Shown: one piece after another, positions 6,038 through 14,384 of the stretch | Position numbering within the stretch: the first letter of the stretch is position 1 | Layout of the letters: every line of letters starts with the position of its first letter | Assembly (NCBI GenBank): GCA_016293365.1 | Contig: JAEDEK010000041.1 | Span: 1 to 14,405 of the forward strand | DNA length: 14,405 nt | Direction of reading: 5' to 3' | Origin: Bulleidia sp. | GTDB taxonomy: Bacteria; Bacillota_I; Bacilli_A; Erysipelotrichales; Erysipelotrichaceae | Translations under genes and position numbers: made by a program | Notes under the pieces: generated by a model | What the model was told of the DNA's origin: nothing | Database searches by the model: none | The model's input: the letters and a program-made list of their open reading frames with translations, nothing else

Positions 6038-7462
6038 TTATCTGTCTCCTTCGTTTTTGACAATCAGTTCAATTGTAATCCAGGCATGGTCCGGATTATA
6101 GTTGGCTTCAATCAAAGCCGGATCCAGTCGATCCAGAGCTTCTTTTGGAAGTGTTGACAGCAGAGCCCAGCCAAGATTGAGTGTTTCATTCATGGAACGG
6201 TTGGCAGTAAAGCTCTGACCGATAAAATACTTTTCAAAGTTACGGCCGAATTCCATATATTTCTGATCCAGTGGGGAAAGTTCTTCTTCACCGATGACTG
6301 AAGCAAGAGATCTTGCATCCTGCACCTTTGCATAACATGCAAACAGCTGGTTTGCGATATCCTGGTGGTCCTTTCTTGTATATCCTTCACCGATACCATC
6401 CTTCATCAGTCTTGATAATGAGGAGAGGATACCGATCGGTGGATTGATATGGTTCATGAACAGATCACGATCCAGTACAATCTGACCTTCGGTAATATAA
6501 CCTGTCAGATCCGGTACTGGATGGGTAATATCATCATTCGGCATTGTCAGAATCGGAATCTGTGTAACGGATCCCTTTCCACCTTTGACAATACCTGCTC
6601 TTTCATACAGGCATGCAAGGTCGGAATACAGATATCCCGGATATCCTTTACGGGATGGAATTTCTCCATTGGAAGAAGAGAATTCACGTACTGCTTCACA
6701 ATAGGAAGTCATATCCGTGAGAATGACAAGAACATTCATGCCACACTCATATGCCAGATATTCCGCCGCCGTTAAAGATGTTCTTGGTGTCAGAATTCTT
6801 TCGACAATCGGATCATCGGACAGGTTGACATACATGACAACATTATCCATGACACCTGTTTCTTCAAAAGATCTTCTGAACAGATCCGCGACGTCATTCT
6901 TGACACCCATAGCCCCAAATACAATACAGAAGTTATCTGCATCTTTACCGGTCAGTTTTGCCTGTCGAACGATCTGAATGGCAAGCTGATCATGTGGAAG
7001 TCCAGACCCGGAAAAGATTGGAAGCTTCTGACCACGGATCAGGGTATTCAATCCATCAATGGATGAAATCCCTGTCTGGATGTAGTTTCTTGGGTATTGA
7101 CGGGATACTGGATTCAGTGGCTGACCATTGACATCCTCAAACTTTTCAGCATAGACAGGTCCAAGTCCATCAATCGGATCACCGACACCATTGAATGTAC
7201 GACCAAGAATTTCTTTGGAAAGTCCAAGTTCCATCGGATGACCGAGCAGTTGCGTTCTTGTGTTATTGAGGGAAATACCATCGGTTCCCTCAAATACCTG
7301 AATAACAGCCTTTTCGCCTTCAATCGCAACAACTCTACCCTTACGGACAGAACCGTCTTTGAGCTGAATCCTGACCATTTCTTCATTGGATACATTCTTG
7401 ACATGATCCAGGGCTACAAGTGAGCCGTGAATTTCATCGAGTCCAAGTAATTGTACGCTCAT
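6038..7462 (-). CDS. atpB: V/A-type ATPase subunit B (regulatory nucleotide-binding subunit)
   Basis: 474 residues, close to the family norm. Three B subunits alternate with three A subunits in the cytoplasmic head. As expected for B, the Walker A loop is replaced by SGSGLPHDQLA (151-161), so the protein is not itself catalytic. Arg351 in SSLSRLM corresponds to the arginine finger reaching into the A-subunit active site (Arg350 in Enterococcus hirae NtpB). Other landmarks are GRTFNGVGDPIDG (88-99), IFGAMGVKND-like VFGAMGVKND (181-190), ILTDMTSYCEA (247-257) and PSRKGYPGYLYSDLA (269-283). The ribosome binding site GGAGG sits six to seven bases before the ATG, and the gene begins 12 bases after the subunit A stop. 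No truncation or missing motif is seen. Confidence 0.97.
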   Translation of the reverse strand: MSVQLLGLDEIHGSLVALDHVKNVSNEEMVRIQLKDGSVRKGRVVAIEGEKAVIQVFEGTDGISLNNTRTQLLGHPMELGLSKEILGRTFNGVGDPIDGLGPVYAEKFEDVNGQPLNPVSRQYPRNYIQTGISSIDGLNTLIRGQKLPIFSGSGLPHDQLAIQIVRQAKLTGKDADNFCIVFGAMGVKNDVADLFRRSFEETGVMDNVVMYVNLSDDPIVERILTPRTSLTAAEYLAYECGMNVLVILTDMTSYCEAVREFSSSNGEIPSRKGYPGYLYSDLACLYERAGIVKGGKGSVTQIPILTMPNDDITHPVPDLTGYITEGQIVLDRDLFMNHINPPIGILSSLSRLMKDGIGEGYTRKDHQDIANQLFACYAKVQDARSLASVIGEEELSPLDQKYMEFGRNFEKYFIGQSFTANRSMNETLNLGWALLSTLPKEALDRLDPALIEANYNPDHAWITIELIVKNEGDR

Positions 7463-7474
7463 ATGTAACCTCCA

Positions 7475-9226
7475 TCATAAGATGCTGTCCAAAGCAGCAT
7501 CAATCATATCATTGTAGCCATCCAGAAGTTCCAGATGATCATTTGGAACATCGAACTTCATCTTGATGACCTTATCGAAAATACCTGTTTTAGCTATCAG
7601 AGATACCGGAATATGCTTTTCCACCTTTGTTCTGCATGCACGATTCAGATAGCTGATGACATTCATCATCTTAAACTGCTTTTCCAGAGTCACAGACATA
7701 TCATCCGGATGGAATGCATTCTGCTGCAGATAACCGACTCTGACAACTCTTGCGATTTCCAGTGTCAGTTTCTGATCTTCCGGTAAAACATCAGAGCCGA
7801 TCAGCTTAACGACTTCCAGAAGGGAATCTTCTTCATGCAGAAGTTCAACCATTTCATTTCTTAATGTCATGAAGGAACGGCTGACATGTTCTCCATACCA
7901 GGAAGAAAGATCATCCAGGTATTCGGAAGAACTCAGATTCCAGTTGACGGCTGCATAATGTCTTGCATAGGCAAGGTTTTTATCCAGAGCCCAGAAACAT
8001 CTGACAAATCTTCTTGTATTCTGAGTAACCGGCTCAGAGAAGTCACCACCCTGTGGTGATACTGCTCCGATCAAAGATACAGACCCATCCATCCCAGACT
8101 TTGTTTCGCCATAGCCTGCACGCTCATAAAACTGCGCGATACGGGATGGCAGATATGCAGGGAATCCTTCTTCTGCCGGCATTTCTTCCAGTCTTCCGGA
8201 AATTTCACGCAATGCTTCCGCCCAGCGTGATGTGGAGTCAGCCATCAAAGCGACATGATATCCCATATCACGATAGTATTCCGCAATCGTAACACCTGTA
8301 TAGATGGATGCTTCACGTGCCGCGACCGGCATGTTGGATGTATTGGCAATCAATACGGTACGATCCAGAAGGGAATTTCCTGTCCTTGGATCCTTCAGTT
8401 CACCAAATTCCTCCAATACCTGTGTCATTTCATTACCACGTTCCCCACAGCCGACATAGATAATGATATCTGCATCGCAGAACTTTGCGATCGAATGCTG
8501 CATCATTGTCTTACCTGCCCCAAATCCTCCAGGTAAAGCTGCTGAGCCACCCTTGGCAATCGGGAACATTGTATCCAGTACCCTCTGGCCTGTGATTAAC
8601 GGCATGAATAATGGCTTTCTCGTTCCAATCGGACGAGGGACACGAACCGGCCACTGCTGTTTTAATGTGATCGGATGCTGTTGTCCTGTTACATCATCTC
8701 TGACCGTAATGATCGTATCATTTACGGTATACGCGCCATCTTCCACGGTTTCCACAACTGTACCATTGATACCGATTGGAATCAGGGAACGATGCTGAAT
8801 GGTTTTTGTTTCAGGACATGTTGCGAAAATCTGTCCTTCATGAACATGATCCCCTTTTTTCACAACAACCGTAACATCCCACTTTGCTTCTTCATCCAAT
8901 GAAGGAACACTTTTTCCTTCCTTAATGAAGGCACCCTGCATTTGTTCAATCTTCAGTAATGGTCGTTCAATACCATCATAGATATTCTTCAGCATGCCAG
9001 GACCCAGCGTTGCATTTAATAATGCCCCTGTACCGATCACAGGTTCACCAGGTCTAAGACCTGTTGTTGATTCATATACCTGAATGACCGTACGCTCCGT
9101 ATTGATCCGGATGACTTCACCAAGCAGCTTTTTTTCACCAACGTATACCATTTCACGCATGGAAAAGGAACGTGAATCACGGACTGTCACAACAGGTCCG
9201 TTAATCGAGTAAATCACATCACTCAT
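7475..9226 (-). CDS. atpA: V/A-type ATPase subunit A (catalytic)
   Basis: 583 residues. This is the catalytic subunit, which hydrolyses ATP to drive ion pumping (or makes ATP in reverse). The N-terminal barrel opens with SINGPVVTV. The long insertion that distinguishes A from F-type beta chains runs over about residues 110-190. Walker A GGFGAGKT (233-240) includes Lys239 and Thr240. Glu262 in GCGERGNEM is the catalytic glutamate and Arg263 follows it. LMADSTSRWAEALRE (327-341) is the Walker B region, and PAYLPSRIAQFYERAG (356-371) is conserved. The start at 9226 is set by AAGGGAGGA at 9232-9240 and by the family N-terminus. A longer frame to 9337 merely reads into subunit E. It overlaps the subunit E stop by eight bases. 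Nothing suggests loss of function. Confidence 0.97.
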   Translation of the reverse strand: MSDVIYSINGPVVTVRDSRSFSMREMVYVGEKKLLGEVIRINTERTVIQVYESTTGLRPGEPVIGTGALLNATLGPGMLKNIYDGIERPLLKIEQMQGAFIKEGKSVPSLDEEAKWDVTVVVKKGDHVHEGQIFATCPETKTIQHRSLIPIGINGTVVETVEDGAYTVNDTIITVRDDVTGQQHPITLKQQWPVRVPRPIGTRKPLFMPLITGQRVLDTMFPIAKGGSAALPGGFGAGKTMMQHSIAKFCDADIIIYVGCGERGNEMTQVLEEFGELKDPRTGNSLLDRTVLIANTSNMPVAAREASIYTGVTIAEYYRDMGYHVALMADSTSRWAEALREISGRLEEMPAEEGFPAYLPSRIAQFYERAGYGETKSGMDGSVSLIGAVSPQGGDFSEPVTQNTRRFVRCFWALDKNLAYARHYAAVNWNLSSSEYLDDLSSWYGEHVSRSFMTLRNEMVELLHEEDSLLEVVKLIGSDVLPEDQKLTLEIARVVRVGYLQQNAFHPDDMSVTLEKQFKMMNVISYLNRACRTKVEKHIPVSLIAKTGIFDKVIKMKFDVPNDHLELLDGYNDMIDAALDSIL

Positions 9227-9827
9227 GGCAATCCTCCCTTTCCATGATTCTGAAGGAAGAGTGAGAAGCAAACCATTCCATCTGTTCTTCACACTTTTCA
9301 TCCAAAGAACAGCTGAATTCCATACGGTTTTCCTCATCTACATAACGAAACCCACCCAGTGGCATGAATGCCGTCTTCACTTCATTTTCATAACCTGCTT
9401 TTTTCAGCATTTTTTCCATTGTGCTGACATCTTCTTCGCGCACTTCAAAGATTCCGGATGGCCTAACCTGTAATCCACCCAGTCCCTGCTGCATATATGT
9501 CAGATAGGTATCAGACTTTGAAAAATCCAGAACCTGCTTTCTGACAAGATTGAACAGTTCTCCGGTATAATGAGCACGCAGTTCAATCAGTTTCTTTTTC
9601 ACATCCAGACGGTCTCTGGAAGATCTTGTCGCAGCGTAGGTGCGGATCTCTTTCAGCTCCCCTTCCAGATACGCTGCCTTATCTTTTTCAAGGCCTTCAC
9701 GGAAGAAGTTGATCTGATCATTCAATAACAGATCCTTTTCATGATTGAGCATTTCCTCAACCAGATCTGCATTGGATCGAACATCTTCATCAATTGCCCT
9801 GATCAGTTTTTCCTGTAATTCCTTCAA
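9219..9827 (-). CDS. atpE: V/A-type ATPase subunit E (peripheral stalk), TTG start
   Basis: 202 residues, typical for subunit E (PF01991). It pairs with the small coiled-coil subunit H/G to form the peripheral stalk that holds the head static against subunit I. Residues 1 to about 85 are highly charged and helical; the C-terminal half is a mixed fold with LVRKQVLDF, RPSGIFEVREED and MEFSCSLDEKCEEQ. The start codon is TTG at 9827-9825. It is supported by GAGGTGA, which overlaps the subunit F stop and lies about six bases upstream, and by the lack of an earlier start in frame. A TTG start may moderate synthesis relative to the strongly initiated A subunit next to it. The 3' end overlaps the subunit A start by eight bases. 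Confidence 0.9.
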   Translation of the reverse strand: MKELQEKLIRAIDEDVRSNADLVEEMLNHEKDLLLNDQINFFREGLEKDKAAYLEGELKEIRTYAATRSSRDRLDVKKKLIELRAHYTGELFNLVRKQVLDFSKSDTYLTYMQQGLGGLQVRPSGIFEVREEDVSTMEKMLKKAGYENEVKTAFMPLGGFRYVDEENRMEFSCSLDEKCEEQMEWFASHSSFRIMEREDCHE

Positions 9828-9838
9828 ATTCGCTCACC

Positions 9839-10147
9839 TCACAGCTTCACTCCGATGGCTTCGGAAATACATCTGTTCATTGCTTCACCGATGTTGCCGG
9901 AACCATGACGGTCAGGAATCTCAACAATCAGAGGTCTGGCAAGATTCATCTTATAATCCAGGACGATATCGCTGACCTCTTCAATCGCCTTTGTTGTCAT
10001 CAGGATCATCGCAATGTCTTCCGTCTGGATCAGTGTATCAAGACGGGCTGCGATTTCTTCACGTCCTTTGACAACCTCTCCTTCAATACCCGCTAAGCGC
10101 ATGCCCATAACGGTATCGGTATTGTCACTGATGACGTATGCTCTCAT
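9839..10147 (-). CDS. atpF: V/A-type ATPase subunit F (central rotor shaft)
   Basis: 102 residues, the usual length of subunit F (PF01990; called NtpG in Enterococcus hirae). It is a small alpha/beta protein that binds the side of subunit D in the rotating shaft and stimulates ATP hydrolysis. It begins MRAYVISDNTDT, close to the family pattern of a first strand, an aspartate and a Gly/Leu-rich loop (GMRLAGIEG). IAMILMTTKAIEEV and RPLIVEIPDRHG are further family landmarks. The ATG is three bases after the subunit K stop, and no Shine-Dalgarno sequence is visible in the 20 bases before it. Translation therefore probably depends on ribosomes that finish K. That would be one way to adjust F (one copy) against K (many copies), though this is inference. 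Confidence 0.92.
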   Translation of the reverse strand: MRAYVISDNTDTVMGMRLAGIEGEVVKGREEIAARLDTLIQTEDIAMILMTTKAIEEVSDIVLDYKMNLARPLIVEIPDRHGSGNIGEAMNRCISEAIGVKL

Positions 10148-10150
10148 AGA

Positions 10151-10585
10151 TTAAAGTGCATTCAGAATCAGAATGGCGATCAGCAGACCATAAATGGCAC
10201 AACCTTCACCCAGGGCTACGAAAATGATGGCACGACCGAAGTTGTCAGAGTTTTCAGAGATAGCACCAAGAGCTGCTGGAGCAGACTTGGCAACTGCCCA
10301 ACCGGCAGAGATACAGGAGCATCCGACTGCGATGGCCGCAGCAAGGAAACCAAGCCCTCTGGAACTGTCCACAGCTGCTGCTTCCGTTCCTTCCGCCATA
10401 ACAGCAATTCTTCCAACACCGACAATCATCATGACAAGGAATGTACCTGTAAACAGGCAGATCTGTGCCATAAGTCTTGTCTTTGGGGAATACTTTTTCA
10501 TTGCACCGGAACATACAAGTGCTAATGGAGCTACGATCAGAACGACTGCGATGAGTGGTAATAACATTTCAGAAACAGTTAACAT
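10151..10585 (-). CDS. ntpK: V/A-type ATPase subunit K (membrane rotor ring proteolipid)
   Basis: 144 residues with four predicted membrane helices (about 7-28, 38-64, 77-104 and 117-143). K subunits form the rotating ring that carries the ions. The ion-binding carboxylate is Glu127, in FVALGEGCAIYGLLIA in the last helix. The second helical hairpin (AVAKSAPAALGAISEN, then GRAIIFVALGEG) is a normal c-type repeat. The first hairpin does not look like a second copy of it and has no carboxylate in its membrane part, so each subunit should supply one ion site. The Enterococcus-type Na+ pattern with glutamines near the glutamate is not seen, so H+ or Na+ cannot be settled by eye. The ribosome binding site AAAGGAG lies ten bases before the ATG. 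A C-terminal helix with a polar residue in mid-membrane supports the call. Confidence 0.93.
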   Translation of the reverse strand: MLTVSEMLLPLIAVVLIVAPLALVCSGAMKKYSPKTRLMAQICLFTGTFLVMMIVGVGRIAVMAEGTEAAAVDSSRGLGFLAAAIAVGCSCISAGWAVAKSAPAALGAISENSDNFGRAIIFVALGEGCAIYGLLIAILILNAL

Positions 10586-10622
10586 TTTATTTTTTCTCCT
10601 TTGGATATTTCCGAATTTTCTA

Positions 10623-12440
10623 TCAGTTCAGCTTTTCAGCTGTCATTGCTTTAAAAGGGATGCCGCCCGCATCATAATAACGGGAGAACATTTCATAGTA
10701 TTCAAGACGCAGCGTCTGAATACCGACGATCAGACCTTCCAGTACCATAACAAAGATGTTACCGAAGATCATGACGGGAATACCTGCATTGCCTGTCATT
10801 TCAACAAGGGTTGTCACAACAAGCATCATACCTGCATGGGACAGAACAAATCCTCCGACACGCAGATAGGACATGGAGTTTGTGACAAAGGTCAGCAGTA
10901 CATCAATCAGTTCAAAAATGGACTGCATGATATAACCACCCCATCCTTCCTTAGGGGTAACCGGCTCATGCTCCACAAGTGCCGTTAACGGTTCCTTCAT
11001 CACAAAGCAGATGATCGGAAGAACAATACATAAACCGATTGTGACAGGATTGATGACATTGATCTGGAAGATCATTGTCGCAACAATACCGGTAATAATG
11101 GATCCATAGAATACAAATCCGGCAATACCGTTCTGTGAGAAGATGGCTTCTCCCTTTTCGTTATGCCTGAATCGGTTGACGATATTGAGCAGCTGCGTCA
11201 TCAGAATCAGAACTGCACCAATCGCTACGGCACCGATCAGAATCGTCATTGTACTGGAGCTGTCCATGACTTCAAACAGTTTTTCATGCACACCAAACAG
11301 CTTCTGATGTATCGGATTCAACAGTGTCTCATTACCGAAAGTGGAACCGAACAGGAAGCCGAAGATCATGGATGTGATGCCGACTCTGCCGATGATACCA
11401 AACAACTGTCCCTTCTTTTCCAGTGCCAGTCCCAGGATGGTCAATACAAGTCCCTGACCAAGATCACCGAACATGATACCGAATAACAGGCAGTACGTTA
11501 CAGCCATAAAGCATGTCGGGTCAAAGTTGCCGTATTTTGGTACACCATACATTCCAAGGAACATTTCAAACGGTCTTACCACCCAGTTGTTTTTCAGCAT
11601 GGTCGGACATTCCAGATCCACTTCAGATGGATCCTTGACTTCCAGTGTTACCGGAAGGCCTTCAAATACCTTTCTGTATGCTTCAACATCCTTTTCCTGT
11701 ACAAAGCCTGACATCACATAGCGGTCCTCAAACATTGCCGCATATGGATGCAGACGATAGAGTCTGTCCTGATTCATGCAGTAGGTATAGACATCATCAA
11801 TTTCACCATGGTGTTCCGTCAACTCACGATCAATATCCACAGTTGGAATGTCAATCGGTTCAAAGGCAAGATCACGGAAGATCTTGTTTGTTCTTTCCAC
11901 ATAGGAATCGGATGTAACATACACAATCCAGATGTAATGTGAGTTTTCATAGAGTCTGTGCTGGATGAAGATATCATCACGGTACATGTACAGTTTTTCA
12001 AAGCTTTCACGCGGCAGTCTTCCAAACCGGAAGTTCAGATACCGACAGTTGTGAATTCTTTCAAAACCAAGTACGGACAGTTCTTTGAGGGCTTTCTGGT
12101 CTTCTGGAGTCAGAATGACCTTGCGCGCATCAGTCGTCAGACCAAACAGATCATTCATACGAATAATGAAATCCTCGATCTGCTGGCATGTGTATTCTCT
12201 GTCCGAGGTCTTTTTTTCCTGAATTGTGTAATTCAGGCTGTGTGCAATGTTTGAAAGTGTCTGGCAGTACCCTGCATATGGATCTTCATCATTGATCAGC
12301 TTTCCTGCATTGTCTTCATTGACGATTTTTGAAGCAGGTTCACAATGAATCAGCCCAGAAGACACGCCGGAAGTCAGCATCTGATTGACATGTGCTTCAT
12401 CCGTAGCGGCACTGACAAATTTCATTTTTACAATTGCCAT
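10623..12440 (-). CDS. ntpI: V/A-type ATPase subunit I (membrane stator, a-subunit equivalent)
   Basis: 605 residues, somewhat short of the roughly 650 common in the family. The N-terminal half (1 to about 300) is a soluble stalk-binding arm with long helices. The C-terminal half spans the membrane about seven or eight times and forms the two half-channels. The boundary carries the family motif MFLGMYGVPKYGNFDPT (293-309), followed by LLFGIMFGDLGQG. Arg527 in SYLRVGGFVLSHAG is the essential arginine that faces the K-ring glutamate. Arg578 in QTLRLEYYEMFSRYY is the second conserved arginine. The gene sits between C and K, 17 bases after C, with purine-rich GGGGAGAAAGGGG upstream. No missing domain is apparent. 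Confidence 0.95.
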   Translation of the reverse strand: MAIVKMKFVSAATDEAHVNQMLTSGVSSGLIHCEPASKIVNEDNAGKLINDEDPYAGYCQTLSNIAHSLNYTIQEKKTSDREYTCQQIEDFIIRMNDLFGLTTDARKVILTPEDQKALKELSVLGFERIHNCRYLNFRFGRLPRESFEKLYMYRDDIFIQHRLYENSHYIWIVYVTSDSYVERTNKIFRDLAFEPIDIPTVDIDRELTEHHGEIDDVYTYCMNQDRLYRLHPYAAMFEDRYVMSGFVQEKDVEAYRKVFEGLPVTLEVKDPSEVDLECPTMLKNNWVVRPFEMFLGMYGVPKYGNFDPTCFMAVTYCLLFGIMFGDLGQGLVLTILGLALEKKGQLFGIIGRVGITSMIFGFLFGSTFGNETLLNPIHQKLFGVHEKLFEVMDSSSTMTILIGAVAIGAVLILMTQLLNIVNRFRHNEKGEAIFSQNGIAGFVFYGSIITGIVATMIFQINVINPVTIGLCIVLPIICFVMKEPLTALVEHEPVTPKEGWGGYIMQSIFELIDVLLTFVTNSMSYLRVGGFVLSHAGMMLVVTTLVEMTGNAGIPVMIFGNIFVMVLEGLIVGIQTLRLEYYEMFSRYYDAGGIPFKAMTAEKLN

Positions 12441-12457
12441 GAATACCCCTTTCTCCC

Positions 12458-13495
12458 CTAATAGATCAGCAGTCCCGCGATACGGTCAGGACTGACCTTA
12501 TAACGGACACCTTCAATGATTGTAATGATGTTGTTGATTTCCATATCGGAAAGATACAGATAACTCATCAATACAAGCGTCGGTTCCGTTTCGTATTCAA
12601 TGAATGTGTGATACATGTTATAGGAAATCTGCTGGATGAAATGCTCAATGCTTGTAAATGTAATATCCTTCGCATAACCTCTGTATTTCTTCCGGATGGC
12701 TTCCAGCACTTCCTGCGATGTACTGTTTTCAATCATCTCATGCAGCTGTTTTTTCGAAAAATGCATCTGATATGGCAGAAGCAGTTCTTCGATCTTTTCT
12801 GCGGTTGTCGAAAAATCTTTTTTCAGACGGTAGATGATGGAAAGATTCATCAGTTCCGCCCTCTGGCAGATGATCTGTTTCATCTTTTCTCCATCTTCGC
12901 TTTTTCCATATAACCCGATTGCTTCAAAGATCTTTTCGAAGATCAGCAGTTCCATATCATGTTCGAGTGAAAGATAATCCAGTTCTTCAATCTTTTCATG
13001 TCTGTACCGCGCCAGAATGGATCTGTATGGCGTTTCAGACAGGAACTGAATCAGTTCTCCATAGTCATTGATTTCCACAAGGTGTCTGACATCAAATGAA
13101 AAATACTTTGCGGAAAATAACGGCATCGAAGCAATCATATCATCACGGATGTTTTCATCCGGATTCATGATGTATCTGACACAGCTGAGAATCATGGTGA
13201 TTTCCGACTTCATTGAAAAAGTCGAAATGAATGACATATCACTTTCACCGGAATAGCGCATCAGTTTTTTCAGTCTGATGTAGATGTCCTTACGCAACAG
13301 AGATTCCAGGTGCTGACGATGAATAGCACGTTCATTGATGCCGGACAGCACTTCCGCAAACATTGTTTCGTTTTTCAGATGTGCAGCAATTTCACCGATA
13401 TCTCTTTTCTGCATCAGCTGATAGTAGTCATCATCCTTCAGCCTTTTCCCAAACATCGCACGAGCCTTGACTGTAAGTGCAAGATCACTGCTCAT
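12458..13495 (-). CDS. atpC: V/A-type ATPase subunit C (rotor adaptor, d/AC39-like)
   Basis: 345 residues, the normal length for V/A subunit C (PF01992), which caps the K ring and couples it to the D-F shaft. The sequence is almost wholly helical and built from three similar helical bundles. It has short family landmarks such as ARAMFGKRL near the N-terminus, RKDIYIRLKKL (68-78), MNLSIIYRLKK, and a C-terminal YLYLSDMEINNIITIIEGVRY followed by SPDRI. The last stretch (E-x-x-N-x-x-x-I-I-E-G-x-R-Y) is highly typical of the family C-terminus. The ribosome binding site AGGAGT lies about eight bases before the ATG and overlaps the 3' end of the H gene. Its placement directly before I, rather than after E as in Enterococcus, is one of the operon's differences. 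Confidence 0.9.
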   Translation of the reverse strand: MSSDLALTVKARAMFGKRLKDDDYYQLMQKRDIGEIAAHLKNETMFAEVLSGINERAIHRQHLESLLRKDIYIRLKKLMRYSGESDMSFISTFSMKSEITMILSCVRYIMNPDENIRDDMIASMPLFSAKYFSFDVRHLVEINDYGELIQFLSETPYRSILARYRHEKIEELDYLSLEHDMELLIFEKIFEAIGLYGKSEDGEKMKQIICQRAELMNLSIIYRLKKDFSTTAEKIEELLLPYQMHFSKKQLHEMIENSTSQEVLEAIRKKYRGYAKDITFTSIEHFIQQISYNMYHTFIEYETEPTLVLMSYLYLSDMEINNIITIIEGVRYKVSPDRIAGLLIY

Positions 13496-13497
13496 AG

Positions 13498-13827
13498 TTA
13501 CGACTCCTGATCTGAAAGTGCGGTGATACGCCTTACAAGCTGATTACACCACTCATCTTTATGATCCCGATACTGTTTACCAAGATCCGCAGAAGCTGAG
13601 GCAAAGTATGCTTCATTGGCTCTGCTTTCTTCCTGTATCTTTGCATCCAGCTGTGCCTTTGTTTCTGATATGATACGGGATGTTTCCTGCGCCACTTCAT
13701 CACGCATTTTCTGCTTGATGATTTCAGCTTCATCCTTCAGCTGTTTTCTCTGTGCATGATGTCTTTCAATACGTGCACATGTTTTTTCATCTGTTTCAAT
13801 CAGATGTTGTATTGCTTTCAATTCCAT
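13498..13827 (-). CDS. V/A-type ATPase subunit H/G (peripheral stalk coiled coil)
   Basis: 109 residues, a single charged coiled coil without membrane segments, the first gene of the operon. Heptad-like spacing of hydrophobic residues runs through most of the chain, with many Lys, Glu, Gln and Arg and a central DEAEIIKQKMRDEVAQ segment. This matches the small stalk partner of subunit E (named H or G in Thermus and archaea, NtpF in Enterococcus). The E-H heterodimer anchors the head to subunit I. Sequence identity within this family is always low, so the call rests on length, coiled-coil character and position at the operon head. AAAGGG about eight bases before the ATG is the ribosome binding site. 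The 3' end lies two bases before the C start. Confidence 0.82.
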   Translation of the reverse strand: MELKAIQHLIETDEKTCARIERHHAQRKQLKDEAEIIKQKMRDEVAQETSRIISETKAQLDAKIQEESRANEAYFASASADLGKQYRDHKDEWCNQLVRRITALSDQES

Positions 13828-13851
13828 GAGAAAACCCTTTCTATTTGTACC

Positions 13852-13879
13852 ATTTTAGTACGATGTTTCAAAATGTAAA
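13852..13879 (-). promoter_or_regulatory. Promoter of the V-ATPase operon
   Basis: On the minus strand, TTTACA (13879-13874; five of six matches to the consensus -35) is followed after 16 bases by TAAAAT (13857-13852; five of six matches to the -10). Transcription should start near 13845, leaving a leader of about 18-20 bases that contains the AAAGGG ribosome binding site. No riboswitch or hairpin fits in so short a leader. Confidence 0.6.
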
Positions 13880-13950
13880 GTTTGTCTGTTTTTTCACACA
13901 CTTTGCCATAGATGTATTCATTTTCTATACATTTTTTCATTGAACTCGTG

Positions 13951-13956
13951 TAGAAT
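13951..13956 (+). promoter_or_regulatory. Possible -10 element of the DUF3899-like gene
   Basis: TAGAAT on the plus strand, nine bases before the predicted ATG and without a good -35. Transcription would start near 13963, so the message would be almost leaderless, which fits the lack of a ribosome binding site. Confidence 0.3.
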
Positions 13957-13965
13957 GATACCGTT

Positions 13966-14355
13966 ATGAATAAAATGATTGAACTGTTTTTAAATAAGAC
14001 GGCTCTTGTCGTCTATGTGATCTGTACATGTTGTGGTCTGTTGTATGGTGCTTTATTTCCACCATTCTATCTGCACTTTCTGGATGGAATGACAATCAGC
14101 GGATTTCTGTTCCTTGCAGCAGCCATTGTCCGTTATTCCTGGATCTGCGGAGACTTTACATTCTTTTCCTGGAGACCAAAACGACACAACAGAAAACATG
14201 GCATACCGGATTATGAACAGGATCCGACACGCGGCATGTCCTACACGGAATACAGAAATGCAATCCGTGAAGAAAGAAAGGACATGAAGAATCCTTATAT
14301 GGCTTCTTCCCTGCTCATCCTTGTTGTATCACTGATTCTTTCACTGCTTTACTGA
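13966..14355 (+). CDS. DUF3899-like small membrane protein
   Basis: 129 residues, divergent from the V-ATPase operon. Three membrane helices are predicted at about 11-30, 42-57 and 111-128. Between the second and third lies a basic then acidic cytoplasmic-looking loop with DPTRGMSYTEYR (86-97) and EERKDM, which resembles DUF3899 proteins (PF13038) of Firmicutes. These have no assigned function as far as I know. No Shine-Dalgarno sequence is visible before the ATG at 13966, and a second in-frame ATG lies at 13975. The start is therefore uncertain by three residues. The gene has its own terminator and no obvious functional tie to the ATPase. The family call is by eye from length, topology and the tyrosine-rich loop. 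Confidence 0.7.
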   Translation: MNKMIELFLNKTALVVYVICTCCGLLYGALFPPFYLHFLDGMTISGFLFLAAAIVRYSWICGDFTFFSWRPKRHNRKHGIPDYEQDPTRGMSYTEYRNAIREERKDMKNPYMASSLLILVVSLILSLLY

Positions 14356-14384
14356 CCTCCATCTGAATATGGAGGTTTTTTTTT
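14355..14384 (+). terminator. Rho-independent terminator of the DUF3899-like gene
   Basis: A perfect eight-base-pair stem ACCTCCAT / ATGGAGGT around a CTGAAT loop runs into nine T (14376-14384). The first base of the stem is the last base of the TGA stop codon. The last 21 bases of the window after it hold nothing recognisable. Confidence 0.92.

Noticed and set aside
7475..9337. Longer subunit A starting at 9337
   Set aside because: The extra 37 residues have no family similarity, overlap subunit E coding sequence, and a strong ribosome binding site marks the ATG at 9226.
13847..13861. GTAC repeats flanking the -10 of the ATPase promoter as an operator
   Set aside because: The arms are only four bases long, which is expected by chance.
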